Source: an uncultured Bacteroidales bacterium (GTDB taxonomy: Bacteria > Bacteroidota > Bacteroidia > Bacteroidales > UBA3663). Taken from it: DNA of 26,722 bases. The first letter of the stretch is position 1; every line of letters starts with the position of its first letter. Shown here one piece after another: positions 14,830-24,398 of the stretch. The notes under the pieces are model-generated. The model saw only the letters and a list, made by a program, of their open reading frames with translations, ran no database searches and had not been told where the DNA came from. The position numbers were made by a program, and so were the translations under genes. Location: NCBI GenBank assembly GCA_905236195.1, contig CAJOOX010000014.1:1-26722 (forward strand), written 5' to 3'.

Positions 14830-17319
14830 ATGAGAACTTTTGCAATGATATTGTTTTTAGCAGTGGGTTGGGCTGTTCAGGCAGAGCCCTTGTCAGTATT
14901 GTCCCTTTGCTATGAACAGCCTGCCGTTTATTTTGAGGAAAGTCTGGTGATCGGCAACGGCAATCTGGGTGCCATTATTTATGGCGGATGTGAAGAGGAA
15001 CGTATCTCCCTCAATGACATTACGCTGTGGTCCGGTGAGCCTGATACAGCCGTTTATACCCCCGAGGCGCATACATATATCCGGGAAATCCGAGAACTGC
15101 TTTTTGCTGAGAAATACAAGGAGGCCAATGCTTTGGACAAAAAGGTGCAGGGCCATTATTCCCAAAACTACCAACCCCTGGGGACGCTTTCAATGAGAAA
15201 TCTCGACTCGGAAGAAGTCAGAGACTATCGGCGTTCGTTGAATTTGGAAACAGCTATGGTCCGCATCGATTATCAGACAAATAACGGCAGGGCATGTAGA
15301 GAGGCCTTTGCCTCGGCTCCTGATTCTGTGATTGTATATCGCTGGTCGGCAAGCGGCCCTGAACTCATTAACCGCTCCATAAGGTTCCACTCTATGCTGG
15401 AGACCCAGACCCAGGCTTCCGTCCTGGATGACAGTACGGGTAAGCGGTCGTCTTTCTTCAGGGTATTGCGTCATGACAGGGGACCGGCGGGGCATCAGGG
15501 AGAACTCTGTATCGATGGCTACTGCAGTTACACCTCCCTGCCGTCCTATATCACCAAGGACAGAGATGGGCGGAGCTCAGACCCCGGCTGGGGCATTCAT
15601 TTCCGCACATTGATTCGTGTCGTTACCGACGGTATGGTCGAGGCTCCCTATGCGGATGAATTGCGGGTGGCGCAAGCCCATGAGCTGACTTTGTATATCA
15701 CCAATGTGACATCATTCAATGGAGCCCACAAAAATCCGGTGTCAGAAGGAAGGGAATACCGGCAGCGTGCCGTCAATCGCATGGATTCGGCGGTCACCAA
15801 AGGCTATGATTGCCTGAAACAGCGTCACCTGGAGGATTATCAGAGTCTGTTCTCTCGCGTCACACTGGATTTGGGAACGACTGCTGATGAACTGGCTTCC
15901 TTACCTACCGACCAGCAGTTAAAACTCTACTCACTGTCAGGAGCAGCTCCCAATCCTAATCTGGAGGAGCTCTATTTCCAATACGGACGGTACCTCCTTA
16001 TTGCTTCATCGCGTACACCCAATGTGCCAGCCAATCTTCAAGGACTTTGGAATGAATACATCACGCCGCCCTGGTCCTCCAACTACACTTCGAATATCAA
16101 CGTTGAGGAAAATTACTGGCCTGCGCTGACGGGCAACCTGGCCGAAATGGACGAACCGCTGATGGGCTTTATTACCGAACTGCCTGCCACAGGTGAGGCG
16201 TCTGCCAAGGCATACTATGGAGTGCAGGAAGGATGGAATCTGGGACAGAATACCGATATTTGGGCGATGACCTGCCCTGTCGGACAGCAAAAGGGCGATC
16301 CCTCTTGGGCTTGCTGGACGATGGGTGGAGCTTGGCTTTCTACACATCTTTGGGAACACTATGCCTTCACGATGGATGTGCCGTTTCTGAAACGTGTTTT
16401 CCCAATACTGAAAGGGGCCGCTGATTTCTGCATGGGATGGCTTGTCGAGAAAGATGGATATCTGCTGACGGCTCCAGGGACGTCTCCCGAGAACAAATAT
16501 AAACTTGCCGATGGGTATGTGGGCTCTGTGCTCTATGGAGCTACAGCTGATATCTCCATTATCCGTGAGTGTCTGACAGATGCATTGCTCGCAGCTCAGG
16601 TGCTGGGTTATGATTCCGGCTATCAGGCCAGACTTCAGAAGACTATAGACCGGCTGTTGCCCTATAGAATCGGTAAGAAAGGCAATTTGCAGGAATGGTA
16701 TCATGATTGGGAGGACCAGGATCCTCAGCATCGTCATCAAAGTCATCTCTTCGGCCTTTTCCCAGGACACCAGATATCGCTTGATAAAACACCGGAACTG
16801 GCAAAGGCCTGCGCTAAAACACTCGAAATCAAGGGTGACAACACTACCGGCTGGTCAACCGGCTGGAGAGTGAACCTTTTTGCCCGGCTTCATGATGGAG
16901 AATCTGCTTATCGGATCTATCGGCGTCTGCTCAGTTATGTCTCCCCCGACGAATACAAAGGTCCCGACCGGATTCATCGCGGAGGTACCTATCCGAATCT
17001 CTTTGATGCGCATCCTCCGTTCCAGATCGACGGCAATTTCGGAGGCACGGCCGGTGTGATTGAGATGCTCGTCCAGTCTTCGCTTGAAGAAGGCGTGGTT
17101 TTGCTGCCGGCATTGCCAGATGCCTGGAAGGCTGCCGGATCACTCAATGGTGTGCGTGTGCGCGGAGGTTTTGAGATCTCATTCTCATGGAAGGATGGAC
17201 AGATTAAGTCTCTGACTGTAAAGTCACTCCGTGCCGGCAAGGGTAAACTTCGGCTGCGACAGGGTAGTAATAAGTGGTCTGTCAGTCTCAACCCCGGAAC
17301 TGAACGAAAACTCCTGTAG
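14830..17319 (+). CDS. Glycoside hydrolase family 95 enzyme, probably alpha-L-fucosidase
   Basis: An 829-residue exported GH95 enzyme that removes terminal alpha-1,2-linked L-fucose (or L-galactose) by inversion. A signal peptide ends near residue 18 (AVQA); no lipobox Cys is seen, so it is probably periplasmic. The N-terminal beta-sandwich begins IGNGNLGAIIYGG (41-53) with LNDITLWSGEP (61-71). The (alpha/alpha)6 barrel holds LQGLWNEYITPPWSSNYT (403-420), the N-x-N pair N422/N424 before ENYWPA, and Glu554 in TAPGTSPEN. HRHQSHLFGLFPG (635-647) and Asp734 in QIDGNFGG follow. By comparison with Bifidobacterium AfcA these cover the catalytic Asn pair, Glu and Asp, so it looks active. No SusC/SusD pair or other glycosidase is nearby. 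It follows the dCMP deaminase by 19 nt without its own visible promoter. Fucosidase versus galactosidase cannot be settled by eye. Confidence 0.93.
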   Translation: MRTFAMILFLAVGWAVQAEPLSVLSLCYEQPAVYFEESLVIGNGNLGAIIYGGCEEERISLNDITLWSGEPDTAVYTPEAHTYIREIRELLFAEKYKEANALDKKVQGHYSQNYQPLGTLSMRNLDSEEVRDYRRSLNLETAMVRIDYQTNNGRACREAFASAPDSVIVYRWSASGPELINRSIRFHSMLETQTQASVLDDSTGKRSSFFRVLRHDRGPAGHQGELCIDGYCSYTSLPSYITKDRDGRSSDPGWGIHFRTLIRVVTDGMVEAPYADELRVAQAHELTLYITNVTSFNGAHKNPVSEGREYRQRAVNRMDSAVTKGYDCLKQRHLEDYQSLFSRVTLDLGTTADELASLPTDQQLKLYSLSGAAPNPNLEELYFQYGRYLLIASSRTPNVPANLQGLWNEYITPPWSSNYTSNINVEENYWPALTGNLAEMDEPLMGFITELPATGEASAKAYYGVQEGWNLGQNTDIWAMTCPVGQQKGDPSWACWTMGGAWLSTHLWEHYAFTMDVPFLKRVFPILKGAADFCMGWLVEKDGYLLTAPGTSPENKYKLADGYVGSVLYGATADISIIRECLTDALLAAQVLGYDSGYQARLQKTIDRLLPYRIGKKGNLQEWYHDWEDQDPQHRHQSHLFGLFPGHQISLDKTPELAKACAKTLEIKGDNTTGWSTGWRVNLFARLHDGESAYRIYRRLLSYVSPDEYKGPDRIHRGGTYPNLFDAHPPFQIDGNFGGTAGVIEMLVQSSLEEGVVLLPALPDAWKAAGSLNGVRVRGGFEISFSWKDGQIKSLTVKSLRAGKGKLRLRQGSNKWSVSLNPGTERKLL

Positions 17320-17344
17320 GTACCATTTTTTTCTTCATTGGCAG

Positions 17345-18358
17345 ATGCGTTTTCTTTCGTCTTTTCTCTATGTCCTTTTTGGTGTAGTATTTTCCACATG
17401 GCTTCTTAACTTTCTCTTTGAGGCAGATTTGTCGTGGGTAATACTTCTTGTTCCGATGTTGCTGCTGGTACTGTTCATTACTGCCATTGGAATTGCCCAC
17501 TTATGGATGTTGGCATCGGAGAAAATGATGAAAAGTTCCGGCCAACTGCTCTCCACACGACAGATGTTGTGGATTTCTCTCCAGTGTTGGGCCGTATTGG
17601 TGATGGGCGTGGCTATTTTTGTAACTTTCCGGTGGATGTGGGCACTTCTCAGTGATTCCATCCGGGGCGTCGTGCCGTGGCTTGAAGTGTTCTTCTATAT
17701 CAGCACTTCGTTACTCACTGTTGCCGCATTGTTGAGTATTCTGTTAGGTCAGAACCTGCATGAAATCCGATTGATCAATGCTCAAAACGAAAACCAATTG
17801 TTAAAAGCCCAGCTCAATCCTCATTTCCTCTATAACACATTAAATAATATAGACGCACTCATTTGGCTGGATCAGGATAATGCATCTCAGGCAATGGGAA
17901 ATCTGTCGAACCTGATGCGATATTTCACATATTCGGCCAAGCAAGAGAGAGTTACACTCGCCGAAGAGGAGACGCATCTGTCTCAACTGGTCGCTTTACA
18001 GCGGCTGAGAATGCAGCAGAAGGAAGCATTGATATGGAATCCGCAGATAGAAAACCCCAAAGCCGAGATTGCTCCGTTACTCATGATGCCGCTTGTGGAA
18101 AACTGTTTTAAACATTGCGGTAACCTGAATGAACCGGATGCCGTTCGGATTTCTGTGTCAGAAAAGGACGGTATTCTGTTTTTCCACTCGGACAATAACC
18201 TGCCAGCAGAAAAAAAACAGGCGACAGCAGGCAGACACGGATTGGGTCTGACCGCTTTGCGGCGCCGCCTTGCACTTCTGTATCCGGAACGGCATGGTTT
18301 GGAAACCCGCACTACAGAAAACGGACGTTATGAAGTGAATATGCAAATCAAATTATAG
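17345..18358 (+). CDS. LytS-type sensor histidine kinase (His_kinase family), four TM, orphan
   Basis: A 337-residue inner-membrane sensor kinase. ATG 17345 is preferred over an upstream in-frame ATG at 17231 inside the glycosidase gene. Four hydrophobic segments (about 3-25, 31-55, 74-101, 111-135) are followed by a short coiled linker and the His_kinase motif LKAQLNPHFLYNTLNNIDAL (phosphoacceptor His160). Then come LMRYFTYSAKQERVTLAEE and the ATP-binding part with PLVENCFKHCG (N253), a DNN segment at 283-285 and RHGLGLTALRRRLALLYP (297-314). All catalytic motifs look intact. Such kinases normally neighbour a LytTR response regulator; none is present before or after it. It lies 25 nt after the GH95 gene, and its stop is followed by a new promoter region. 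Confidence 0.93.
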   Translation: MRFLSSFLYVLFGVVFSTWLLNFLFEADLSWVILLVPMLLLVLFITAIGIAHLWMLASEKMMKSSGQLLSTRQMLWISLQCWAVLVMGVAIFVTFRWMWALLSDSIRGVVPWLEVFFYISTSLLTVAALLSILLGQNLHEIRLINAQNENQLLKAQLNPHFLYNTLNNIDALIWLDQDNASQAMGNLSNLMRYFTYSAKQERVTLAEEETHLSQLVALQRLRMQQKEALIWNPQIENPKAEIAPLLMMPLVENCFKHCGNLNEPDAVRISVSEKDGILFFHSDNNLPAEKKQATAGRHGLGLTALRRRLALLYPERHGLETRTTENGRYEVNMQIKL

Positions 18359-18430
18359 AAAGCAATAAACCGTCAAAAATACCTTTAAATCTTCAATGAA
18401 AGTGTAAAAATAATTATATTTAATGAGATT

Positions 18431-18457
18431 TTACGCATAGAATTTCGCTATTACGCA
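18431..18457 (+). promoter_or_regulatory. Direct repeat TTACGCA x2, possible operator of the efflux operon
   Basis: TTACGCA occurs at 18431-18437 and again at 18451-18457, 20 nt start to start, about two helical turns. The second copy lies between the -33 and -7 elements of the efflux promoter and the first lies just upstream of -33. ATAG/CTAT arms lie between them. Placement fits binding by a dimeric or tandem-site regulator, but no adjacent regulator gene is present. Confidence 0.35.
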
Positions 18458-18474
18458 AAAAAATGCTATCTTTG
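18443..18474 (+). promoter_or_regulatory. Promoter of the RND efflux operon
   Basis: TTTC (18443-18446) precedes TATCTTTG (18467-18474) by exactly 20 nt. The -7 matches the Bacteroidetes consensus fully and the -33 has one mismatch from TTTG. A very A/T-rich tract lies upstream. Transcription should begin near 18479, giving a leader of about 60 nt before the adaptor gene ATG at 18539. Confidence 0.7.
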
Positions 18475-18538
18475 CAGACAAATTCGGCTTGCGTTGTCGG
18501 AAATAAATGAATAAGTAATTATTTTAATGCTTAGTTAT

Positions 18539-19597
18539 ATGAAATTTTTCAAAGTTTTTGGGAGCTTGGTTTTAATTACTGCGCTTCTCTCTTCCTGCGG
18601 TAAGAAAGAAAAGCAGGAGGAAGCAGTTCCCATGGTTCGCCTGACTACTGTTGAGACGGTGAACAGTTTGCCTACGACCAGTTATCCGGGCAAGATTTAT
18701 TCTAGAGAAACCTCCAATGTGGCATTCCGTGTCAGCGGAACATTGGCGTCGGTTCCGGTAAAAGAAGGACAGCATGTCAAACGCGGACAGGTACTGGCCC
18801 GTATGGACGACCGAGATTATCGCGTACAGCTTCAGGCTACAGAGGCAGAATATGCCCAAATCAAAGCACAGGCCGAACGTGTTATAGCATTGTATGAAGA
18901 TGAAGGGACGTCACAGAACAGCTATGACAAAGCCCGTTATGGATTGGAGCAGATTACACAGAAACTGCAGCATCATCGCGACCAGTTGAACGACTGTGTA
19001 GTGACGGCTCCTTTCGATGGTTACGTGGCAAAAGTATTCCATGACAGTCATGAGACCGTAGCTGCAGGAATGCCGGTTGTGTCGGTTTTTGCGTTGGATG
19101 ATGAAGAAATCATTATTCATGTACCCATTTCAGAATATCTTAAACGGCATCATTTCGAAAAATTCAAAGCAACATTCAGTGCGTTGGAAAATCGTACCTA
19201 CGACTTGCATCTCATCAATATATCGCACAGTGCCAATATCAACCAACTCTATGAGGTGCATTTGGGTATTGACAGAGACGACCATGAGATAACTCCCGGT
19301 ATGACGACAATGGTTACTATTTCCTATAAAAACGAAGGGGCGCAGGAATTGCAACTGCCGGCAACTTCCATCATTCACGATCAGCAGGGTCCTGCCGTCT
19401 TTGTCTATCGGGATGGACATGTATGGCGTACACCTGTTGAGATGACATTTATCCATAACTCAGGAATGGCAGAGATCAAGGGAGATATCCAATCCGGTGA
19501 TCAGGTTGTCGTCTCCGGAGCGTCCCGGCTCACCAACGGACAGGAGGTGAGACCTTTCCCCGAACCGTCTGAAACCAATGTAGGAGGCTTGTTATGA
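18539..19597 (+). CDS. RND efflux periplasmic adaptor (membrane fusion) lipoprotein
   Basis: The adaptor of a tripartite efflux pump, bridging the RND pump and the TolC-type channel. ATG 18539 gives 352 residues starting MKFFKVFGSLVLITALLSSC, a lipoprotein signal with lipobox LSSC and Cys20; a second ATG at 18527 would add four residues. The biotinyl-lipoyl halves are SGTLASVPVKEGQHVKRGQVLARMD-type (about 66-90) and VVTAPFDGYVAKVF (about 154-167), separated by a short helical hairpin (about 96-150). The beta-barrel includes ITPGMTTMVTISY. The next gene overlaps by 4 bp (ATGA). Substrate is not predictable from the sequence. Confidence 0.93.
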   Translation: MKFFKVFGSLVLITALLSSCGKKEKQEEAVPMVRLTTVETVNSLPTTSYPGKIYSRETSNVAFRVSGTLASVPVKEGQHVKRGQVLARMDDRDYRVQLQATEAEYAQIKAQAERVIALYEDEGTSQNSYDKARYGLEQITQKLQHHRDQLNDCVVTAPFDGYVAKVFHDSHETVAAGMPVVSVFALDDEEIIIHVPISEYLKRHHFEKFKATFSALENRTYDLHLINISHSANINQLYEVHLGIDRDDHEITPGMTTMVTISYKNEGAQELQLPATSIIHDQQGPAVFVYRDGHVWRTPVEMTFIHNSGMAEIKGDIQSGDQVVVSGASRLTNGQEVRPFPEPSETNVGGLL

Positions 19598-22500
19598 AAT
19601 TCGATTTTGGTAAGTGGGCCTTCGACAATAACCGACTCGTTTCTTTCCTCGTGGCGGTGCTTTTGTTGGGTGGCGCCTATTCTTATTATATAATGCCCAA
19701 ACTCGAGGATCCTGAGATCAAGGTTCGTCAGGCTTTGGTTGTGGGCGTTTATCCGGGAGCTTCTGCCCATCAGGTTGAACTCGAAATGGTGGATCCGCTG
19801 GAAAAGAGCATCCGGCAGATGAAAGATATCCATCATGTGGAGTCATACTGTTTCGCGGATATGGCGATTCTTACTGTCGAACTCGAAAGTACTGTCAATG
19901 GAGCCGCATTGGAACAAACTTGGGACATCCTGCGCCGCAAGGTGAATTCTGCGGATGTGCCCAATGGTGTTCGTTTGGCCGTGAAGGATGATTTCGGTGA
20001 TGTATTCGGAATGTTTTATGCCCTTACCGGTGATGGACTTTCCGATCGGGATCTTTCGGATTATGCAGAACTTCTGAAGCGGGAATTGTCAACCATCGAC
20101 GGCGTTTCCCGTATTGATATCTACGGAAAACGTACCGAGTGTATTAACGTCTCCATTCAGCAGAATCGCCTGGCCGCTCTTGGTGTTACGCCGATGGAAG
20201 TGCTCTCTACACTCAACGGACAGAACTCCACCGCTTATTCCGGATACCTGAGGGCAGGAGATCTTCGAGTGCGTGTCACAGTAAACGACAAATACCGTAC
20301 AGCCGAAGATATTGCAAATCTGCTTATTGCAGGCCACGAAGGTGATCAGATTCGCTTGCGCGACATTGCTCAAGTGGAGATGGATTATGCAGACCCTGTC
20401 AGAAACTCTATGTCATATGACGGACAGCGGGCCTTGGGAATCTCGATTTCGGCAACATCAGGCACGGATATCACGAAAATCGGCAAAGAGGTTGAAACGT
20501 TGATGGAATACTACAGACAGAATAAATTACCTGTCGGCGTGGAGTTCCATCAGGTGTTCTTCCAGCCTGATCGTGTGAACGATGCACTGGGGACTTTCAT
20601 GTTGAATCTCTTGGAGTCGGTAATTCTGGTTGTTGTGGTCCTCATCTTCACAATGGGTCTGAAATCCGGCTTAATCATCGGAGCTTCACTGGTAGTTATC
20701 GTAGCAGGGTCAATCCTTGTTCTGAATTCTCAAGACGGAACATTACAGCGTGTGTCTTTGGGCTCATTCATCTTGGCGATGGGTATGCTTGTCGATAATG
20801 CCATCGTGATAGTGGATGGCATATTGGTGGCCCGTAACCAGGGGAAACCCCGATTGGAAGCCTTGACTTCCATCGGCAGACAGACTGCAATGCCCCTGTT
20901 GGGGGCTACCCTTATAGCTATTTTGGCATTCCTGCCTATTTTCCTTTCGCCCGACACAACCGGAACCTACGTGAGGGACCTGTTCATTGTAATTGCAATC
21001 TCTTTGCTGCTGTCGTGGATTCTGGCATTGGTACATGTGCCCCTTATGGCCGGTCGCTCATTCTATCGCAAGAAACATAACTGGCAGGAGCTCTTGGCAC
21101 GCGAATATCGTCTGCGTCGGATTCGTAAAATGCGTCGAACGCATACTTTGCCCGACGTCATCATGGAGGAACGCATTGATAAAGAACGGCCCCGAGACAG
21201 CCATGCCGGACAGCAGGAATCCGGCGATGAGGTGGACGAAACACAGCAGACTATTGCTTTTGAGGCGGTTGAGAAGACGGAGATTAAATCAAAATCCGCT
21301 CCGGAACCTTATGGCGGAAAATTCTATGCCTGGCTGAGGAAAGTGCTCGACTTTTCGATTCACTATCGCTGGGTTACCGTATCGCTTCTGCTGGCAGCCC
21401 TTGCCTTCTCGGTCTATTGTTACCGTTTCCTTCCTCAGGGGTTCTTCCCCGACATGACCTATGACCAGCTCTATCTGGAATATAAGTTGCCGGAAGGAGC
21501 TAATTGGACTCGTGTTACCAGAGATTTGGATTCGATACAGGCATATCTCCGCAAACGTCCGGAAATCCGGCATATAACGGCTTCAACTGGCGGAACCCCG
21601 TCACGATATAACCTGGTGCGCTCCATAGCTTCGCCTTCATTGTCTTATGGCGAATTGATTGTCGATTTCGTGTCGTCAGACGCCCTTGTCGAAAACATGG
21701 AAGAAATCCAGTCCGAACTGACGGATATGTTCCCCGATGCATATGTCAAGCTGAAGCGTTACAATTTGATGTATAAGAAGTATCCCATCGAGGTTAAGTT
21801 CCAGGGACCGGATCCTGCCGTTTTGCACGCATTGAGCGATTCTTGCCGTGCTATCATGCTCCGCACGGGTGCTGTTCGTCTTCTTACCACGGACTGGGGA
21901 CCTCAGCAGCCGGTTCTTGTGGTTGATTATAACCAGCAGAATGCTCGTGAGGTAGGACTTTCGCGCAAGGAGGTTACGACTTCCCTGCTGGCGGCTACCG
22001 ACGGCATTCCGGCCAGCTCGTTCTATGAGGGCATTCATAACGTCCCGATTTATATTAAATGTGTGGATGACAACGGTCAGCCCCTTGAACGTCTGGAGGA
22101 TGCCACAGTCTTCGGTGTCTTGCCTAATGTGATGGGTGTGGTCAATGAGGAGACGCTCATGGGCTACATGTCCGGCGCTATTTCCAAAGAGACCATTCTC
22201 GAGGAAGTGATGCGTTCTATTCCTTTGCGCCAGGTCGCCAATGATATACATATTGAATGGGAAGACCCCCTGGTCATTCGCTATAATGGAGAAAGAGCCC
22301 AGAGAGTACAGTGTTCTCCGGTAGCCGATATGGGAACAGAAGAGGCTCGCCGGGTGGTAGAGAAGGCGCTGGCTGAACAATTGGATTTGCCTTTCGACTA
22401 TACGATGTCCTGGGGTGGTGAGGCAGAGGCTTCGACTCAGTCTATGAAGTATCTTTTCAAGAACTTCCCGTTAGCAATCATTCTCATTATAGCAATTCTC

Positions 22501-22926
22501 ATCCTTCTTTTCAAGGATTACAAAACCCCGGTCATACTCTTCTGCTGTATTCCGATGATTCTTATCGGTGTGATTCCGTTGGTACTCTTCTCCGGCAAGA
22601 CTTTCGGTTTTGTGGCCATTGTCGGTGTTCTCGGCCTGATTGGCATGATGCTCAAAAACGGGATTGTGCTGATGGATGAGATCCGGCTTCAGATTTCTAC
22701 GGGAAAGAACCCTTATGACTGTCTGATTGATGCATCTCTGTCCCGCTTGCGGCCTGTAATGATGGCCGCACTGACCACCATTCTTGGTATGATTCCGTTG
22801 GTGCCGGATGCTTTCTTCGGCTCAATGGCTGTCACAATCATGGGCGGACTCTTTGTGGGCACAATCATTACATTGGTTATCATTCCCGTGCTCTATGCTA
22901 TATTCTTTAATGTGAAAAAGAAATGA
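19594..22926 (+). CDS. RND family efflux pump, inner-membrane permease with long TM6-TM7 loop
   Basis: The proton-driven pump of the tripartite efflux system, 1110 residues, 12 TM, AcrB/NolG-like. TM1 is near 15-35 and a first large periplasmic loop spans about 36-335. TM4 carries GMLVDNAIVIVDGIL (397-411): Asp401 is kept, while the second Asp of AcrB is Asn402. The relay lysine of TM10 is Lys1021 in GMMLKNGIVLMDE. The usual pump motifs (DPEIKVRQALV near 39-49, RPVMMAALTTILGMIPL near the C-terminus) are present. Between TM6 (ends about 485) and TM7 (begins about 592) is a charged hydrophilic loop of about 105 residues, far longer than the about 40 of AcrB. It overlaps both neighbours by 4 bp (ATGA), so the three components are translationally coupled. 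Confidence 0.95.
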   Translation: MKFDFGKWAFDNNRLVSFLVAVLLLGGAYSYYIMPKLEDPEIKVRQALVVGVYPGASAHQVELEMVDPLEKSIRQMKDIHHVESYCFADMAILTVELESTVNGAALEQTWDILRRKVNSADVPNGVRLAVKDDFGDVFGMFYALTGDGLSDRDLSDYAELLKRELSTIDGVSRIDIYGKRTECINVSIQQNRLAALGVTPMEVLSTLNGQNSTAYSGYLRAGDLRVRVTVNDKYRTAEDIANLLIAGHEGDQIRLRDIAQVEMDYADPVRNSMSYDGQRALGISISATSGTDITKIGKEVETLMEYYRQNKLPVGVEFHQVFFQPDRVNDALGTFMLNLLESVILVVVVLIFTMGLKSGLIIGASLVVIVAGSILVLNSQDGTLQRVSLGSFILAMGMLVDNAIVIVDGILVARNQGKPRLEALTSIGRQTAMPLLGATLIAILAFLPIFLSPDTTGTYVRDLFIVIAISLLLSWILALVHVPLMAGRSFYRKKHNWQELLAREYRLRRIRKMRRTHTLPDVIMEERIDKERPRDSHAGQQESGDEVDETQQTIAFEAVEKTEIKSKSAPEPYGGKFYAWLRKVLDFSIHYRWVTVSLLLAALAFSVYCYRFLPQGFFPDMTYDQLYLEYKLPEGANWTRVTRDLDSIQAYLRKRPEIRHITASTGGTPSRYNLVRSIASPSLSYGELIVDFVSSDALVENMEEIQSELTDMFPDAYVKLKRYNLMYKKYPIEVKFQGPDPAVLHALSDSCRAIMLRTGAVRLLTTDWGPQQPVLVVDYNQQNAREVGLSRKEVTTSLLAATDGIPASSFYEGIHNVPIYIKCVDDNGQPLERLEDATVFGVLPNVMGVVNEETLMGYMSGAISKETILEEVMRSIPLRQVANDIHIEWEDPLVIRYNGERAQRVQCSPVADMGTEEARRVVEKALAEQLDLPFDYTMSWGGEAEASTQSMKYLFKNFPLAIILIIAILILLFKDYKTPVILFCCIPMILIGVIPLVLFSGKTFGFVAIVGVLGLIGMMLKNGIVLMDEIRLQISTGKNPYDCLIDASLSRLRPVMMAALTTILGMIPLVPDAFFGSMAVTIMGGLFVGTIITLVIIPVLYAIFFNVKKK

Positions 22927-24353
22927 TACGACATTATAACGTCCATATCTCAAAACTTTGGGCAACGGTCCTGGCTTTTTTCCTTTCGTTAACAGCCAGC
23001 GCCACAGCACAGCCTCTGTCGCTGGACTCTGCCCGTACCATGGCTTTGGAGTATAATAAATCGTTGGCTGCCGCCCGCCTGCAGACTCGGCAGTATGAAC
23101 ACACGATGAAGTCCCTGAGAGCAAATTTTTTTCCGAACTTCAAAATTCAGGCCAATGACATTTGGTCAACGGCTGATGGCGTACTCTCTATCGCAGGTGG
23201 TTATTTGCCTACGTTCAGTTATAGCGCAACAACAGGAACGATGGTTCCGAATGTGCTCACTGATGCAACGGGCAATCCTGTCATGAATGGGGCCAATCCC
23301 GTCTTCAAAGAATATGCTTATTTCCCCGGTGCAGACATCAAATGGGAGATGAGTAATGTGATTCAGGTCGGTGTAACCGTTGAACAGCCTATTTATATGG
23401 GCGGTAAAGTTACAGCCGGCTACAAGATGGGAAAACTGGGCTATCAGATGTCCCGCCTTAACGAGAATCTCTCTGCCGCCCAGACGCTGGTGGACGTAAC
23501 CGAAGCATACACGCTTCTGGTTCAGGCTCAGGAGATGAACAAGGTGGCCGTAGAATATGATACCCTGCTGTCAAAATTGCTGCGCGATGTGGAATCGGCC
23601 AAACGCCACGGAATGGTTTCCCAGAATGAGGTCCTCAAAGTCCGGGTTAAAAAGAATGAGGCAGAATTGCAAGTCCGCCGCGCTTGTAACGGTGTCAAAT
23701 TGGCGCAGATGAATCTTGCTCAGAAACTGGGCTTGCCTATTACAGAAACGATTGAGGCTGATTCCAAGACGCTCACTCTCCACGAGGATGTGTCGATGGG
23801 CGATATAACAAGCCGACCGGAATATCAGATATTGGACTATCAGACCCAATTGGCAAATCAGAAAGTAAAACTTGCCCGAGCAGATTTTCTGCCCCAGGTG
23901 GGAGTGGCTGCCGGTTACAATTATGTGAACGGAGCTAAGGTCAATAATGATAAATTCATCGATGGAGCTGATTTTGGAGTGCTGGTTAATGTCAAGGTTC
24001 CGTTATTCCATTTCGGAGAAGGTTATCACAAGGTGAAGGCTGCAAAACTCGAGGCAGAGAGAACCCAACTTTCCCAACAGGACCTCAATGAACAGATGAA
24101 TTTGGAACTGCGGCAGGCGTGGAATAACCTCGATGAGGCTCGCCTTGAAGCGAAGATGACAGAAACCTCTCTCCAGCAGGCCGCCGAGAACCTCCGTTAC
24201 TCGCGGCGTGCTTATGATGTGGGACTCGAATCTCTTTCAGATTTGCTTGAGGCCCAGACCCTTTGGCAACAGGCCTATGCACGCAATGTGCAGGCGCGTT
24301 GCAACTGGTCGCTCCAAAGCATTCGTTACGACAAGGCCGCAGGTAGGTTATAG
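22923..24353 (+). CDS. TolC-family outer-membrane efflux channel
   Basis: The outer-membrane channel of the efflux pump. The 476-residue product has a signal peptide (hydrophobic core about 11-27, cleavage near residue 30) and no lipobox Cys. It shows the two-fold OEP repeat of long amphipathic helices: SLDSARTMALEYNKSLAAARL (about 34-53) and the second half beginning near SRPEYQILDYQTQLANQKVK, each followed by a beta-strand pair. VPLFHFGEGYHKVKAAKLE and RRAYDVGLESLSDLLEAQ are typical end-of-domain motifs. It overlaps the pump gene by 4 bp and is the third gene of the operon. Confidence 0.94.
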   Translation: MIRHYNVHISKLWATVLAFFLSLTASATAQPLSLDSARTMALEYNKSLAAARLQTRQYEHTMKSLRANFFPNFKIQANDIWSTADGVLSIAGGYLPTFSYSATTGTMVPNVLTDATGNPVMNGANPVFKEYAYFPGADIKWEMSNVIQVGVTVEQPIYMGGKVTAGYKMGKLGYQMSRLNENLSAAQTLVDVTEAYTLLVQAQEMNKVAVEYDTLLSKLLRDVESAKRHGMVSQNEVLKVRVKKNEAELQVRRACNGVKLAQMNLAQKLGLPITETIEADSKTLTLHEDVSMGDITSRPEYQILDYQTQLANQKVKLARADFLPQVGVAAGYNYVNGAKVNNDKFIDGADFGVLVNVKVPLFHFGEGYHKVKAAKLEAERTQLSQQDLNEQMNLELRQAWNNLDEARLEAKMTETSLQQAAENLRYSRRAYDVGLESLSDLLEAQTLWQQAYARNVQARCNWSLQSIRYDKAAGRL

Positions 24354-24398
24354 GCCGTCCCCCTCCATCAACCCCATTATTATAAATAAACAATCATT

